NCBI GenBank assembly: GCA_050084985.1
Contig: JBITNC010000001.1
Coordinates: 120,342,001 to 120,406,000 of the forward strand
Source of the DNA: Nageia nagi
Taxonomy: Eukaryota > Pinophyta
Reading direction: 5' to 3'
Length of the DNA: 64,000 bases
Within the stretch, counting starts at the first letter, position 1, and each line of letters begins with the position of its first letter. The translations under genes were made by a program, and so were the position numbers. Below, piece after piece: positions 46,621-59,159 of the stretch. A model generated the notes under the pieces. The model was not told the origin of the DNA. It made no database searches and saw nothing but the letters and a program-made list of their open reading frames with translations.

Positions 46621-47970
46621 TAGAATACTGAATTATGAAGAGGATATATAAGAAGAAGAGGAACAACATAATCAATAAACTAAGAATAAAAAATAACAAA
46701 AAAATATCAACATTAAAAAAATCAAAGTCAAGATCAAGATAATCGATTGAAAGAAAGTGAAGAGCATGCCAGTAAAAAAGAAAAAAAATGCAAAAACTTA
46801 AAAAGAAGAAAATCACACTAGAAATGTACCAAGAAATAGCAATAAGAATAACATGGTAGAAAAAGATAGAATCAACAAAAAGAAAGTGAACTACCAAAAA
46901 AATAATCATTATACTCTTGAATTAGAAGAATGATTTGGGATTGAAAAACAAATATCAAGTTCCTTACATAGATGAAAAGAGTAATCCTAGATTACATATT
47001 TGAATATTTAAGGAATGAACAATCAACTATCTATATGACTCATATATGCTACAAAATATTTTTTAACATACCTTGCAAGGAGATATATTGAATTATTTCT
47101 ATAACTTAAAATATGAAAAATTTTAAAGTTATATGCAACTAAAAGAAGAATGTTTTGGATAAATATAGACAAAATACAAAGAAAAAGATAACATTCATGG
47201 ATTTAACTAACATGAGATAAAAACAAAATAAAGAAGTTAGAAATTTTATTAAAGAATGGAAAGATAGAAGCAATAATAACAATATATGACATAGAGCTAA
47301 AACATATCTAAGTGAAATCCTTAAGAGAAGAATGTTTAGTGGAATTTTTCAATCTCAAAGACTATTGGCATAAATGATATATATGATGATTCACAAAGAA
47401 GAGATCTGAATCAAATCAAGGAAATGAAAATATAGAAACACACAAGAAACATAAAAGAAAAAAAATCAAAACAACCTGAAGCAAGTAAATCAAAAGATAA
47501 ATAAAAATAAAGAGAAAATTGTAAAAAAGATCAAAAACAAGATAATAGTGATCAAGAGATCTAAAGAAGACTAAAGAGGAATTATACCAATGTACTAGAG
47601 AGCTATAATTCATTATTGAATGATTTGGTAGAAAAAGAAGTAATTAAGTTACCACCAATCAAGAAGTATTATTTTATGAATGGAGTGCTATAATATTATA
47701 GATTTAAGGAATTTTATAACTATCATAAAAATATTAGGTACTTAATAAAGAATTACCATAAGTTCATAGATATAGTTCAAGATTTAATCAATAAAGGAGC
47801 AATATCATTTGAATAAAATGAAAGAGACTGAAGGAAAATTTTTTTTAAATAAAATATCAGTTTATCCTTGGAATAACCAAAATTTGGGAGTATATCAAGA
47901 TCCAATGCCATAACACGATGAAAATGTACATTCTAAGATGTAAGATTTAAGGAGACATTTCATACAAGAA
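46621..47970 (+). pseudogene. Block G: gypsy gag remnant on the plus strand
   Basis: Traces include 'NFIKEWKDRSNN' (about 47250, the F...W+.R. gag block), a Lys-rich linker (47400-47580) and, best, about 47590-47820: 'YTNVLESYNSLLNDLVEKEVIKLPPIK', 'FYNYHKNIRYLIKNYHKFIDIVQDLINKGAI'. The last stretch parallels the gag end of element E (about 61080-60880, 'FCNYHRVPRHLTQNYRYIRHIIHDFINKGAI'), so G is related to E. The purine-rich 46621-46900 gives a spurious hydrophobic minus-strand frame. No 5' LTR precedes it, so G is truncated or its edge with F is not the original insertion edge. Confidence 0.7.
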
Positions 47971-49609
47971 TCAGTTCAGCCAAATGATCATGATGATGGG
48001 GATTTAGGGGAACCATCCTCACACATTATTTGGTAGATATACATATTTTCATATTAGGTTAGACATGGATTATCTCATGTAGATTAAGAATGCATCATCA
48101 CATAGGTTTGCATTACATTGCACATCATATGAGTCATTCCACTGCAAACACTTAATCAGCATGGGATAATATCATCAAGTTTCTAACTAAGTTTGTCATC
48201 AATTTATAATCAAGTTTATCATCACTATTATCATCAAGTTCATCACCATTATTGAATCATAATCTCTATCATTGAGATACTAGTCATATTCAATATTAAT
48301 CAGTAATCATCCATTTTTTTCTTAAGTTAATCATGATAAATTTTAGTTTTATCATTCATCATCATGGCATCTTATCATTTGGAATCATCCATCAACTTAT
48401 CATAGTACATATAAGGTCTAGCAAAATGCATTTCATGATTAGTAAATATCAAGGAAAATTAGCATGGGGGTAGTTTATCAATAGCATTACTGATTGAAAG
48501 TAAATATAAAAGAATATCACTCATTATGATTATTATGAATTAATAAGTTATATTTATAAAGAAGACTTCTAGTGACCCTCACAACCCAATATAACCTTTA
48601 GGGTCCTATAAACGTGAAATTTTTTAGAAAATCAAAGTGATGTATTTTAGGATGGGTTCTCATAAGGTGAGATCAAGATATAGAAGTAATTAATCAAATT
48701 TTGGATATTAGATTAAGGGGAAAATTAGATAGTTAATAGAAATCAATAGGGAATTAAAAGATAATTAGGTGGAAATTAGATAAGAAATAGTCAATTTATT
48801 CTTCATATCATCACAAATTTTAGGAAACCATCAAGTATATATAATTTCAAACATTTTCATGATTTTATTAATATTAATATGTTTCTCAAGCATTATCAAT
48901 GTATTTTTAAGAATTATCAATATATTTTCATGTATTATATAATGTTTTATCATGTGATTACTAAACAATTTCATGTAATTACCAAAAAATTCATGTTTTT
49001 ATCAAATGATATAATATATTTTCAAGCATTTTCATATGCCTTGATGTGTTTGTTAAATGATTTAAAATGTTCATCAAATGATTTTAAATATTAATCAAAT
49101 GATTTCAAATATTTTTTGAATGATTTCATGAATTTATCAAATGATCTCAAGAATTATCATGAGTTTATCAATGTGTTTTTAGGTATTAGTATTATTAATG
49201 TATTTTTAAGAATCATCAATATATTATCAATTATTTATTAACTATTTACAAGTATAATCATGTGATTTCAAGTACTTACAAGAATTATCAATATATTTTC
49301 AATTATTTTCAAATGATTGCAAGCATTATCATGTGTTTTCAATCATTTATTGAATATTTTTAAAATATAATTAAACAACTAGTATCATGTATTTTCAAGC
49401 ATTATCAAGAAAGTATTATCCAACATATGCTATCAGTTTAATAGAGATGGATAGATTCAAATTGTGTCAATCAAATATTTAATTGAGAAAAAAGAGGTAG
49501 TCCTTTAGTTATAGATATCTTAATCATAATGGGAAGTAATCAACAATCAAAGATGATTGTTAGTATCCCTCTCACATACATCTCTAGAATAAAGTCAATG
49601 GTTCAAATT
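47971..49609 (+). repeat. Short-period repeat landscape downstream of gag G
   Basis: At 48160-48420 'catcaagtttatcatcac' themes recur. At 48840-49400 the theme 'attatcaatatattttcaag' and 'caaatgatttcaaat' recurs every ~20-45 bp, many times, with drifting spacing. The frame at 48879-49094 is a product of the repeat. No pol follows gag here. Confidence 0.7.
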
Positions 49610-50305
49610 TTCAATATAGGCCAATATTACCTTTAACAAGTTACATCAATAATAGATTATTATAAAGTAGACTATCAAAGCTCAAAATTGATGAATATCA
49701 ATGCAAGTATTTCCCATCCCATTTTTGGTACCTTTAAAGGAAGAAAATGTCCAACTCAATCCTGATTTGTATTCAATAGGAATAAAAAAATTGAATCTAT
49801 ATTAATCTTATTTTAGATCCATCAAGACTTAACAAAATGGATTCACCATACTTTCACGAACTCAAAATATGGCTCATTGGCATTGTAAAGTTCTAGGAAG
49901 TATCTTAAAGCAAGTAAGTTTCAAGTATAAATATTTTAATTTGATTCATATATTTTTAATATAGGCTCATATTACCCTCAACTAGTTACATCAATATCAA
50001 ATTATTAAGAAGTGGATTATCAAAGTTAAAAATCAGTGAATATTAATGCAAGTATTTCCCATTCCATTTTTGGTACCTCTCATAGAAGAAAAGTTCCACC
50101 TCCATCCTGATTAGGATTCAATATGACTAAATAAAATGAATCCATCTTAATCTTATTTTACATTTATCAGGACTCAACAAAATGGATCCAACATAATTTC
50201 TTAAACTCAAAATATGGCTTTATGGCATTGTAAAGAACTAAGAAGTATCTTAAAGCTAGTAAGTCTCAAGTATAAATATTCTAATTTGATTCATAATTTA
50301 TTTTA
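49610..50305 (+). repeat. 345-bp tandem duplication
   Basis: 49610-49955 and 49956-50305 align along their length. Shared landmarks include 'gcaagtatttcccatcccat' (about 49711 and 50059) and 'aactcaaaatatggct'. The offset is about 345 bp. The copies are clearly diverged, so the duplication is old. Confidence 0.85.
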
Positions 50306-52160
50306 AAATTTTATTTCCATATTATATACTTTGAATAAATTCATCAACGATCCTCATAGGTAGATGGATTTACTTATAGACTACTCCATTTTGTATCTTT
50401 TGGGTTAACAAAAGATACATCATGGAGTATTATCATCTATGAACTTTTTTGGTAGATGGTTATATTCCCAAGATTGGCATTGCATCATGATTGTATTTTC
50501 ATGTCACTATTTGATTTAGTGGTGATTGATTTTATTAATGCTATGTGAAGTTATTTTGTTAAAATTATTGTAAGACTATATTATGATGATGTCATCTAAA
50601 CTAATGCATGTATGATCTAGTAATGAATTTTATATGATCTATGGTTTATGGTAGATATGTTATTTTCTTACAAGATATTTTTACTTTGAATCCTTTTTTA
50701 TTACTTCACTTTGAAGGCATTCAAGTGAACGAGGGCATGGAGTTGGTGTTACCATAAAAAGGATCCATAATTTTAGGGAAGTTTTATTTTTATGTTTTAC
50801 ATTAGAATGTATAGTTTTAAAATATTTTAATTTTCCAATCACACTTCTAAATTGAGGTATATATACCCACCTAAATTATATTTTTATTTATTTAAAAAGC
50901 ATACTTTTAGGTATTGTAAATGAATATAAATTAAACAATTTTATTTCAAGATTTTTTATAATTATGGACTAATAGCCAACATTTCCTTTTCTGATAGATA
51001 TATAAAGGACTACTATCAATTCTTTTTTAGTCTTGATAGTGCATACACCATTCTGGTATTTATGAACAATACCTATAATACTTGAGTTTGATCACTAGAG
51101 CTTCCTAAACATTATTTATAATCTTATAAACATATTTCCTAATGCTCTTATAGGTTATCAAGGTTGTGAACCTTATTGTGAGTAGTAGTTTTAAAAAGGA
51201 CCACCAATAGCCTATTTTAAATAGGGAGGATCACTAATGGCCCATTATTAGGTGAGTTAGCCTTCTAGTTTCCACTATAAGCTATCAACAATCCTTCTTA
51301 ATCCTAATTTATCTATTATCTAGTAAGCTAGGTATAATAAATAGGTAAATTAGTTTATTTATTGAGTTATTATTCATTTCCAATTAACCTGATCCATTAT
51401 TTAGGTGTTATTACTCATTCATGGTATGATTCCCTAGATATTCTTTATCATATTATTATAAGCAATAAGTTGAGTAGATATTTTAGATCATTATTTACTA
51501 TTATTTATATCTAAAATACAATTCTGAATTTTTTAAATTATATTTTAGGTATATAAATAATATAATTTATTTATGTAAATTATTTATATATTTGAGGAAT
51601 TACAAATAATTTCAATATATCTCACCACTTTCATTCTTTTATGGTGTGACATCCAAGGATCACTAAGTGAGATGTCTTAGATATAGGATGATCTCATCTA
51701 TATAAGAGTAAAGATCCTAGTTGAGAAATCAATTTGGAAATTGATAGAAACATTATACATTATGTGATCAGTGATTCTCATCATCACCTATCAAATTTGG
51801 AGTTTACATCCAATTACTCACACTACCTTTCTACATTTGCTATATTATAGTTAGATATGATAGTGTATCATGTTCATATGATGAATGGTCTCACATTTTG
51901 ATGAATTTATTGAGGAAATCCATGTGATGTCATATAAATAATGGGTGTTATGCATCAATGCATCACTTCTATAGAATAATTGAGGTCCATATTGTAGAAT
52001 AAGTTTATCACAAGCCTATGTAATTCAGATATAACTTCACATTATCATGAGAAGTAAGAATGATAGGTTTGTGTTATCTTTCGATTTAGATTTAATTAGG
52101 TTTAGCTTACATTATTATTAATTATTTGGGATATAATTATAATAATTATACCTACATTTA
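50306..52160 (+). other. Possible 3' UTR and LTR of block G
   Basis: The stretch 'ccaatcacacttctaaattgaggtata' (about 50836-50862) and the following 'tacccacctaaattatattttta' resemble the purine tract and LTR start of E' (2911-2960). A candidate LTR could run from about 50861 to 52156 (CCTACA), but no second copy exists, so ends are guesses. No gene is seen. Confidence 0.3.
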
Positions 52161-53374
52161 ATTATTATTCAATTATTTAAAATATATACTATTAATTGAT
52201 TAAAATTAGTTTTTAATATGTTATAATAATACAAAATCATTTATAAGGATAACATCTAGAGGAATTATGAAGAGTTCATACAGCCAAAAATCCCTTACCC
52301 TCTATTTTGATAATCTTGTTTACTTGTAAATTTATCAATTTCTCTGATGTATTAGTTCTCTTTCCATAAGTATCTAGCATATACAAATTATTTATTTTTC
52401 TTATCTTCAAATTAAAAAAGTTAAAAATAGTCTTCAATAGATTCATAAAGGTGGAAATAAAATTCCCAATTATTATTACAATGTGTTTTCTTATTTATAA
52501 TAATTTTATACAATCATCAAATAGCATTGAATATTATCACAATACTTGAGTGAACTATTATAACAATTTTTGAAGTCATATTATTATCTTTACATTTTAT
52601 TTACTATAATTTTCATTTCATTCATGTTTTATTCTATTTTCATTTCATTCATGTTTTATTCTATTTTCATTTTAATCACTTTGACAAAGAACACAAACTT
52701 TAAACACTCATTACATTGAGAGGCATCCTACAATGGCAGAAAAGAGAGCTCAAATGTCTATTTGATATTTAACAATAAGAAGAAAACAATTACAAAATAA
52801 ATAAAATACAAATTCTTATATTCTAATTATATATATAAAGTTGACTATATTCCAATGTTTTATTTATAAATATGTATAGGATTCATCAAATTTATCAAAT
52901 CTAGAAGTAGATTTCATATAGTAGAAGAATAAAACTCAATTGCAATATTTGGTGAATAATATATGTAAAAAAGATCTATACTTTTGAAATTTTCATCTTG
53001 TAGTAGAAAAAAATAAATTTCACTCTGTTTATGTGTGCTTCATTTTTATTTTTACAAGTAAATAATTTTTGAATAATAGAAATAGTATGTAGGAATAACA
53101 CTTGCAATGATAAATGAATCTATTTTGAATCAGTAATGGTTCCAAACTATGTATTTTCTATGCATTTACTATGATCTTTACATATCATGAAATAATGTAT
53201 GCAATTTTCATGATGATAAACTATTCACATATATTTTGCATGCATCCAAATTTTTTATATTTACCAACATATCATTGCATTTTGTAAGAGGGCTATCTTA
53301 GAGGTATTTTGTATGCATTGTTATCTTATATCAATATGTTGTTTAAGATAAAGGAACAAAAAAAGTCTCTTTCT
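52161..53374. other. AT-rich stretch, no gene recognised
   Basis: It is very AT-rich. A 28-bp direct repeat on the theme 'catttcattcatgttttatt' lies at about 52612-52668. No protein remnant was identified. Confidence 0.4.
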
Positions 53375-53392
53375 TGGCAATGGTGCCAAAAA
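53375..53392 (-). promoter_or_regulatory. Candidate primer binding site of an otherwise lost gypsy element (H)
   Basis: The minus strand reads TTTGGCACCATTGCCAAG, close to the TTTGGCGCCGTTGCCGGGG-type site of many plant gypsy elements (from memory); the differences are transitions. TGATTGG at 53395 would be the adjoining LTR end. No LTR pair was found. Confidence 0.4.
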
Positions 53393-53394
53393 AA

Positions 53395-54789
53395 TGATTG
53401 GAAGATTTTCTTAGCCCCTTAAGATTTATCATGAATCTAAGAAGATACTTGGATACCAATCATTTTTGTAGACTCTGCTATATCTACCTCTTTAGTCCTT
53501 GCAATGAATGCAAATGTTAAGGATAAGCTAAGGAAACCCGTAATATCTAGAACCTAAAACACACTCTTTAATGGTTCCTATCAAATATGAATTAACATGA
53601 GAAACTTAAATTTTTATTTAAAATATTTTGATATAAATATTAAAAATAATTCCTAGTAAATATTGATGCCTTATTCATTTGTTAAATTGAGCTAATTAAA
53701 GATAATTGTAAGTGATTTGAATAAAAATAGATTAGAACTAAAACTGCTATAATGATCTTATTTCAAAGAATTTAACTAAAAATATTAAATATAGTGATGG
53801 AATTATTTAACATCCATATTCAAATGATGTAATGTGACTACAAATAAACACAATCTAAAATAAGATTTGAACCAAACTAGTCTAGGATTTTGTATTAATA
53901 TACAAAATTGAATACAATTTTAGAACCTATTGTTATCATATCAAACCCAAAAATTCTTATATACATTCTTAAATGCTGAAATGATGTAACATGGAATTAT
54001 TAAAACCTATTCTATAATCTATTAGCTATAGGCTCTTGGTTTCTAAACTTGCATCTTTAGGAAAAAACCTTTGCAGGTACATAAATTATGACTCTACACC
54101 TATTCAGAATGGGGAAGAAAGAGAGATGGTAAAAGGATAAGACATAAAGAAGAATCAACTTAACAATAATAAACACTAAGATACCTTTATTTTTTCCTTG
54201 CTAAAAACTATGATATAATTTGCATCAATATTTATTCCACTTACATCTAATTTTCACCAGCAAACAATGCTTGACTCATTCAATGATCCCCAAGAATATT
54301 AGACCCATTCCAAATGAATATATTATTGTTGTGATGCATACAAAAATTATAATTGATTTCATACCTTTATAAAGGATCTTCATGTTTTTTCTAAGTATTA
54401 AAATGGCACAAATGATACCTTATAAGGTTGACATACATCTTTAAGGCTAGATACATCTAGATTTGATGCTCAACACTCCTTCAAAATTTCTTCATAACTG
54501 TATGTCCCTCTTGAAAGCTCAAAATTGAATGTTAGAAGCTCCAAAAAGTCTCCTTGCTAGGTTCTTGATCATAGACAACTCCAAATCTCTATAAATTTGA
54601 TATTTTTGATTCAACTATTGCAAAATTATATCCATACAATCTCAATTCCAATTTTTATTCAAAATCAATCTCTCCAATTTGAACAATGGAACAAACTTTA
54701 GTTTACATGATTTGATCTTTTTCTAATATGAATTTCACCAAATCTAAGGTATGACTCTCCTTATGAATATTATTTCCATCAAACATCTT
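53395..54789. other. Undefined sequence between candidate site H and element F protease
   Basis: No gene recognised. The minus strand at 54380-54790 may still be F's interior after the protease, but I could not identify reverse transcriptase motifs. Confidence 0.3.
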
Positions 54790-56459
54790 CTCCATTCTAC
54801 TTGAGGTCAGTTGTTGAGGGAAATTTACCTTCATTGTCCATTAGATTTAAATCTTAGCTCCAATGTTTGGTAGTTGGATTATATCTCATCCAAATAATAC
54901 AACCACTACACCCCAAGTACCATGTGGGGAATTTCACCCATCAGAAAGACATAGAAATCATCCTATGCAACATAATCTCCAAGGGTTATCTTAAATTGTT
55001 TAATCACTTTATCACAAAGTGAGATTTATCTTGCATTTTCCACTTTGAATATAGAAATGTATTCCACTTGGAGATTCATTTTGGCCACAAAATATTCATT
55101 AATATAGTTTTGGTTTTCTTGATCATCAATCAACACAATTACACTTTCTTCAACTAAATTTCCTTATACTTTGATGGTTAGGTACTTGGATGCTCCATAA
55201 AGTGTGGTCAAGTTACCACCACATGTGTCCCTAGTTTTATAGAATGGACATACAAAATATGTCTACCTTAGATTTGTCCATCCCAAATCCTCTAGATTTG
55301 ACTCAATATCTAACTCCTCTTCTTCATTTGAAATCACTTCAACAAAGTGGATCTGACCTTTTCTAAGGAAATGGTGACCAAGTTCCCACATATTTTTGAA
55401 TGTGAAGCATAACTTATTGTCCTTAAATCATTTTGTGTGGCCTCATCCATCTTCTTATTCATTGGTGGAAGTTGACTTACCCCAAAATAGGATGAACTCC
55501 TCTCAGAGTAGGATACACACTTTTGTAATAGTCCAAACATATTAGATCTAGATGGGATGGTAAATCCAGATCTCATCATGGATGGATCCATGATCAATTC
55601 CCTCTTAATGGCATCCTATAGCGTAGTGGGATAAAAATTCTTCACCATGCCTCTCAACAACTCAAGTAAACCTTCCATGAATATTAAACTTACCCTCTTC
55701 TTATAGATGTTGGGCACCATCACTAAGATCCATATGAATTCTGCAATGTAGGCCTCCACCATGCCATTTGCCTCACATAAGATAGATCTTGAAAATACTC
55801 ATCCTCATCCTTTCAATCAAAATGATATAGGATCCTCTAACTGAACTCATTAAAGGTATGGATATAACTATGATCTTATGTGATCAAGCCATGATGCCAA
55901 AAGTCATATGCAACTCCTTCCAAGTGTAGGGTTACAAATTGAATTGCATCCTCATCAATCATAAGACTAAGATTGAAGTATATCTATAAGTTTTGTTGCC
56001 ATGCCCTAGATGCCATCTTGTATATATCAACATACATTGAAACTTGCATTCTACTTAATTTTTGATGTATTTCTTACTTATCCTCTCCTCAATTGCATCT
56101 TGGAAAATAGTGTTTTCTCATTTTCTTTCGCAAGATCTCCAAGTAACTTTGAAAGCAAATTGAAGCCTTAAAATCTTCTATGTTCCCTTTGTATTCCTAA
56201 AATAAGGCATTTAATTCTAAAGGGGTCATAAAATTAAGATCAACTTCTTTCCTTAGAAGGAACATGATCTTGGTTGGCCTAAGTAGTGATGGTGGAAAAA
56301 TAGGTGTATTCCTTTTGAATTCTCTCCTCCTCCCAGATATGGTATTACCCCATGAAATACTAGCTAAGTAGGCATTACCTTGGTCAAACTCTCTCCTAGA
56401 GTTGGTTAAATAATTTCTCAATTTAGCTTGGCAAGCAACTATATCATCATGTTCATAGG
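54790..56459 (-). pseudogene. Element F gag and protease remnant (Ty3/gypsy)
   Basis: Gag: 'LRNYLTNSRREFDQGNAYL' (56421-56360), then about 55980-55830 'YFNLSLMIDEDAIQFVTLHLEGVAYDFWHHGLIT' in one run with 'HSYIHTFNEFS' and 'KDEDEYF.DLSYVRQ' after it. Then a linker with the open frame 55597-55334. Protease: about 55170-55070 'VIVLIDDQENQNYINEYFVAKMNL', where the catalytic Asp remains but the D-T/S-G triplet does not. The reading direction is leftward. Stops are frequent, many TAG/TAA at likely Gln or Trp sites. At 56459 the frame is cut by E and resumes at 63756. Confidence 0.82.
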
Positions 56460-57145
56460 TGTAGATCCAAAATAATACGATTAATTATTTATGTGGGTTA
56501 ATTAATGCACTATTGGTCTATTTTTTTTAATTGATATATATCTAAAATATGACAGTTATGTTTAACTAGCATGCATGTTCATTTTATCCCAATCACATAT
56601 TCAATCAATTAATGACATCATATATCAAAAATAAACATGCTTTCATACATTAACATGTTGTTAGTGGCCTAAATGAGGCATGTCATTTATGGTGTGGAAT
56701 AAGTAAAATTAGAAGTGTGATAAGAAATGTAGGATGCTTGAATGATCGAATAATCATATAAGAAATATGCAATAAGCAATGATGTTCACTTAATTACAAA
56801 TTTGATATTCGTAAGGATCTCCCTTAGGGCATACTCCTCATTCTCCTTCATTTGTCTTTGGCCTTATCATGGCTTCTGTAATGTCCTATAGCTTGGTTCT
56901 GATCTTTAATTGATAGATTCTTATCTTAGATCCTATGGATACCTATGGATGCCCCTCTTTGGTTGTTCTTGATGTCTTTATATAACAACACCTCTATTAC
57001 AAGATTTGACCCTTAGCTCATGATATAATGGCCCATTACATGAAATAAATTACTTTGGGTGTTTTTAACCCTTTTTACATAATACATTATGGAGGCTCTA
57101 AAATGAATTATTTAATAAATAATAATTCATTTTTAGGTATCTACA
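56460..57145 (-). mobile_element. 3' LTR of element E (686 bp)
   Basis: The termini are TGTAGATCC and GGTATCTACA. It aligns along its length with 63052-63750 and, inverted, with 2938-3628. The purine tract complement TTTGCCCCTCTTTGG follows at 57146. Confidence 0.92.
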
Positions 57146-57719
57146 TTTGCCCCTCTTTGGAGGTGTGATTGAAGCAATGAAATTACATGTCTAAAAAAGT
57201 AGTGTAGAAGAATTTATTTTGAGAATTTTGAACTCGTTTCTACAATACCTCTTATTTTTGTTGTTGATGATGATGATGATGAGGTTCCCTTATTTCCCCC
57301 TTTTGACTTGGATGCCTTAGGAAAGATCTTTGAATGGTGAAACCAAGGAATCTAATGAAGAGTCTCTCTCTAGGAGTGATGTTATGAAGATGATGGAAAT
57401 GACTATGCTATTAGGTAGTTGTATAGTTCCATATCTAATGTTGCAGATGGAAGATGTGTTTTATGCCCTTGTACTACTTCAACCATGAATCTAGTCATTT
57501 TGTTAATTCTAATTCTCAATAACCATTTGTACTTATGTCCATGCCTTGAAACAGAGAGGATCTACTTTGATTGGGATGGAATGGTGATGAAATGGACACC
57601 ATTAGCAGTATAGGGAATAGTGTACACATTGCTAATGATATGGAATTCTTTGTATCTTCTTCTGCTCTTCAAGACATAGAAACTTACAATGAAGTGTTAG
57701 TCATAAAAATGGGGTGAAT

Positions 57720-58400
57720 ACATAATGAGTTGCATCGTCCATTGATGAGTCAATATCAACAATTTACTTACAATTGCATCATCAATTTGTCTTTTGATTG
57801 AACTCTCACTAGTTGTATCGATGGCCATCGGTGATCATATGTTTTATGTCTATGATCTAAAGATATTATTCTTTAGATGGATTCAAAGAAAAAACCATAT
57901 AGATACATAGCAAATTGCATCATCCATTCAAGATGATCCAATGTCAACATTGCTTAAGATTGTATTATTGATTTACTTTTAAGTGAGTGAAATCTCACTA
58001 GTGTTGTTGGCCATTAATGATCATACATTTTATGTATAAAGAAAAAATCATGTGGATATAAAGCAAGTTGCATCATCCATTGGAGATGATCCAATGTCAA
58101 CATTTTGCTTATGGCTATATCATCAATTTACTTTTAAGTGAGTGAAATCTCACTAGCCATGGTGTTGGCCATCAACGATCATGCATTTATGTCCATGATC
58201 CAAAGACATTATGCTTTGGGTGGATTCAAATCAAAAACCATATGGATACATAGTAAGTTGCATATGATCCAATGTCAACATCTTGCTTATAGCTATATCA
58301 TCATTTTACTTTTAAGAGAGTAAAATCTCATTAGTCATGTCATTAGCCATTGATAATCATACATTTTATGTTGATGATTCAAAGACATTATGCTATGTAG
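57720..58400 (-). repeat. ~180-bp tandem array in the 3' region of E
   Basis: The landmark 'aaatctcactag' plus 'ttggccatyaaygatcat' recurs at about 57803, 57990, 58146 and 58325 (periods about 187, 156 and 179 bp). It is the inverted counterpart of 1650-2400. The frames at 57419-57613 and 58138-58323 are not genes. Confidence 0.8.
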
Positions 58401-59159
58401 CAAGGATGAAATAAGTATAATAATGTCATAGTTTTTGAGTGACTCACACTTGTGATGTCTTGTAAAAGGTTCAAGACTTTTGCTCATGCAATACCATGGC
58501 TATGATTTTTATCTTTTAAAGAAACTATGCTTCAAATCAATCCTTCATATGAACATTAATAAGGCATGAAATCAAAAATATACTTGATTTTTAGTTGTTG
58601 AGTGGTTTTGAGGTGTGAATTGCATAGATTTTCAAAGAAAACCCACATTGCTAGCGATGTGAAAGGTGTTGAATTTGGTGATCCTATCTTCAACAAAAGT
58701 AATCACTATCCTACAAATATATCATTTCCATAAAGATATTAGGAAATAATATTGAAATGAAATAAAGTTTGGACTTACCCCAATTTGGGAGGTTTGTAGC
58801 AATCATAGGCTATTAGCGGCATTAAATTACCTATTTTTTGTGCAATCATTTGGACATCCTTTATGAACCATGCATTTATATCCTTTTAATTTTTGGATGT
58901 AGCAAAATAAGTTTGAATATTGCCCAAAATAATTTTTAGAACATACCCCAAGTAGCTATAGTTGGACATGTATGGAATCTCTCATTTTAGTGTTCATAAT
59001 ATATCTATGAAAATTGCATAGAACTATTGGATAGACATAATGTAAGAAATTATTTGAAAGTTTATTTAATTTATCTTTTTCCATGCTGTTGGTAGAGTTC
59101 AAAAGGATGAACCAACTTCCAAACTAGATGGCACCTTCCATTCATGATGAAATATGATT
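58401..59159 (-). other. Non-coding interior of E, homologous to 840-1640 of E'
   Basis: It matches E' in inverted orientation over most of its length. One palindrome copy, CACATTGCTAGCGATGTG, lies at 58644-58661 with a single departure from perfect symmetry. No gene. Confidence 0.65.

Noticed and set aside
46604-46909. 101-codon minus-strand frame that looks like a membrane protein
   Set aside because: It is the complement of a Lys/Asn/Arg-rich, purine-rich plus-strand stretch next to gag G; hydrophobicity follows from T-rich codons.
50861-52156. Possible LTR of block G
   Set aside because: Only the first ~40 bp resemble the E-family LTR start; no partner and no clear end. Left as a low-confidence region.
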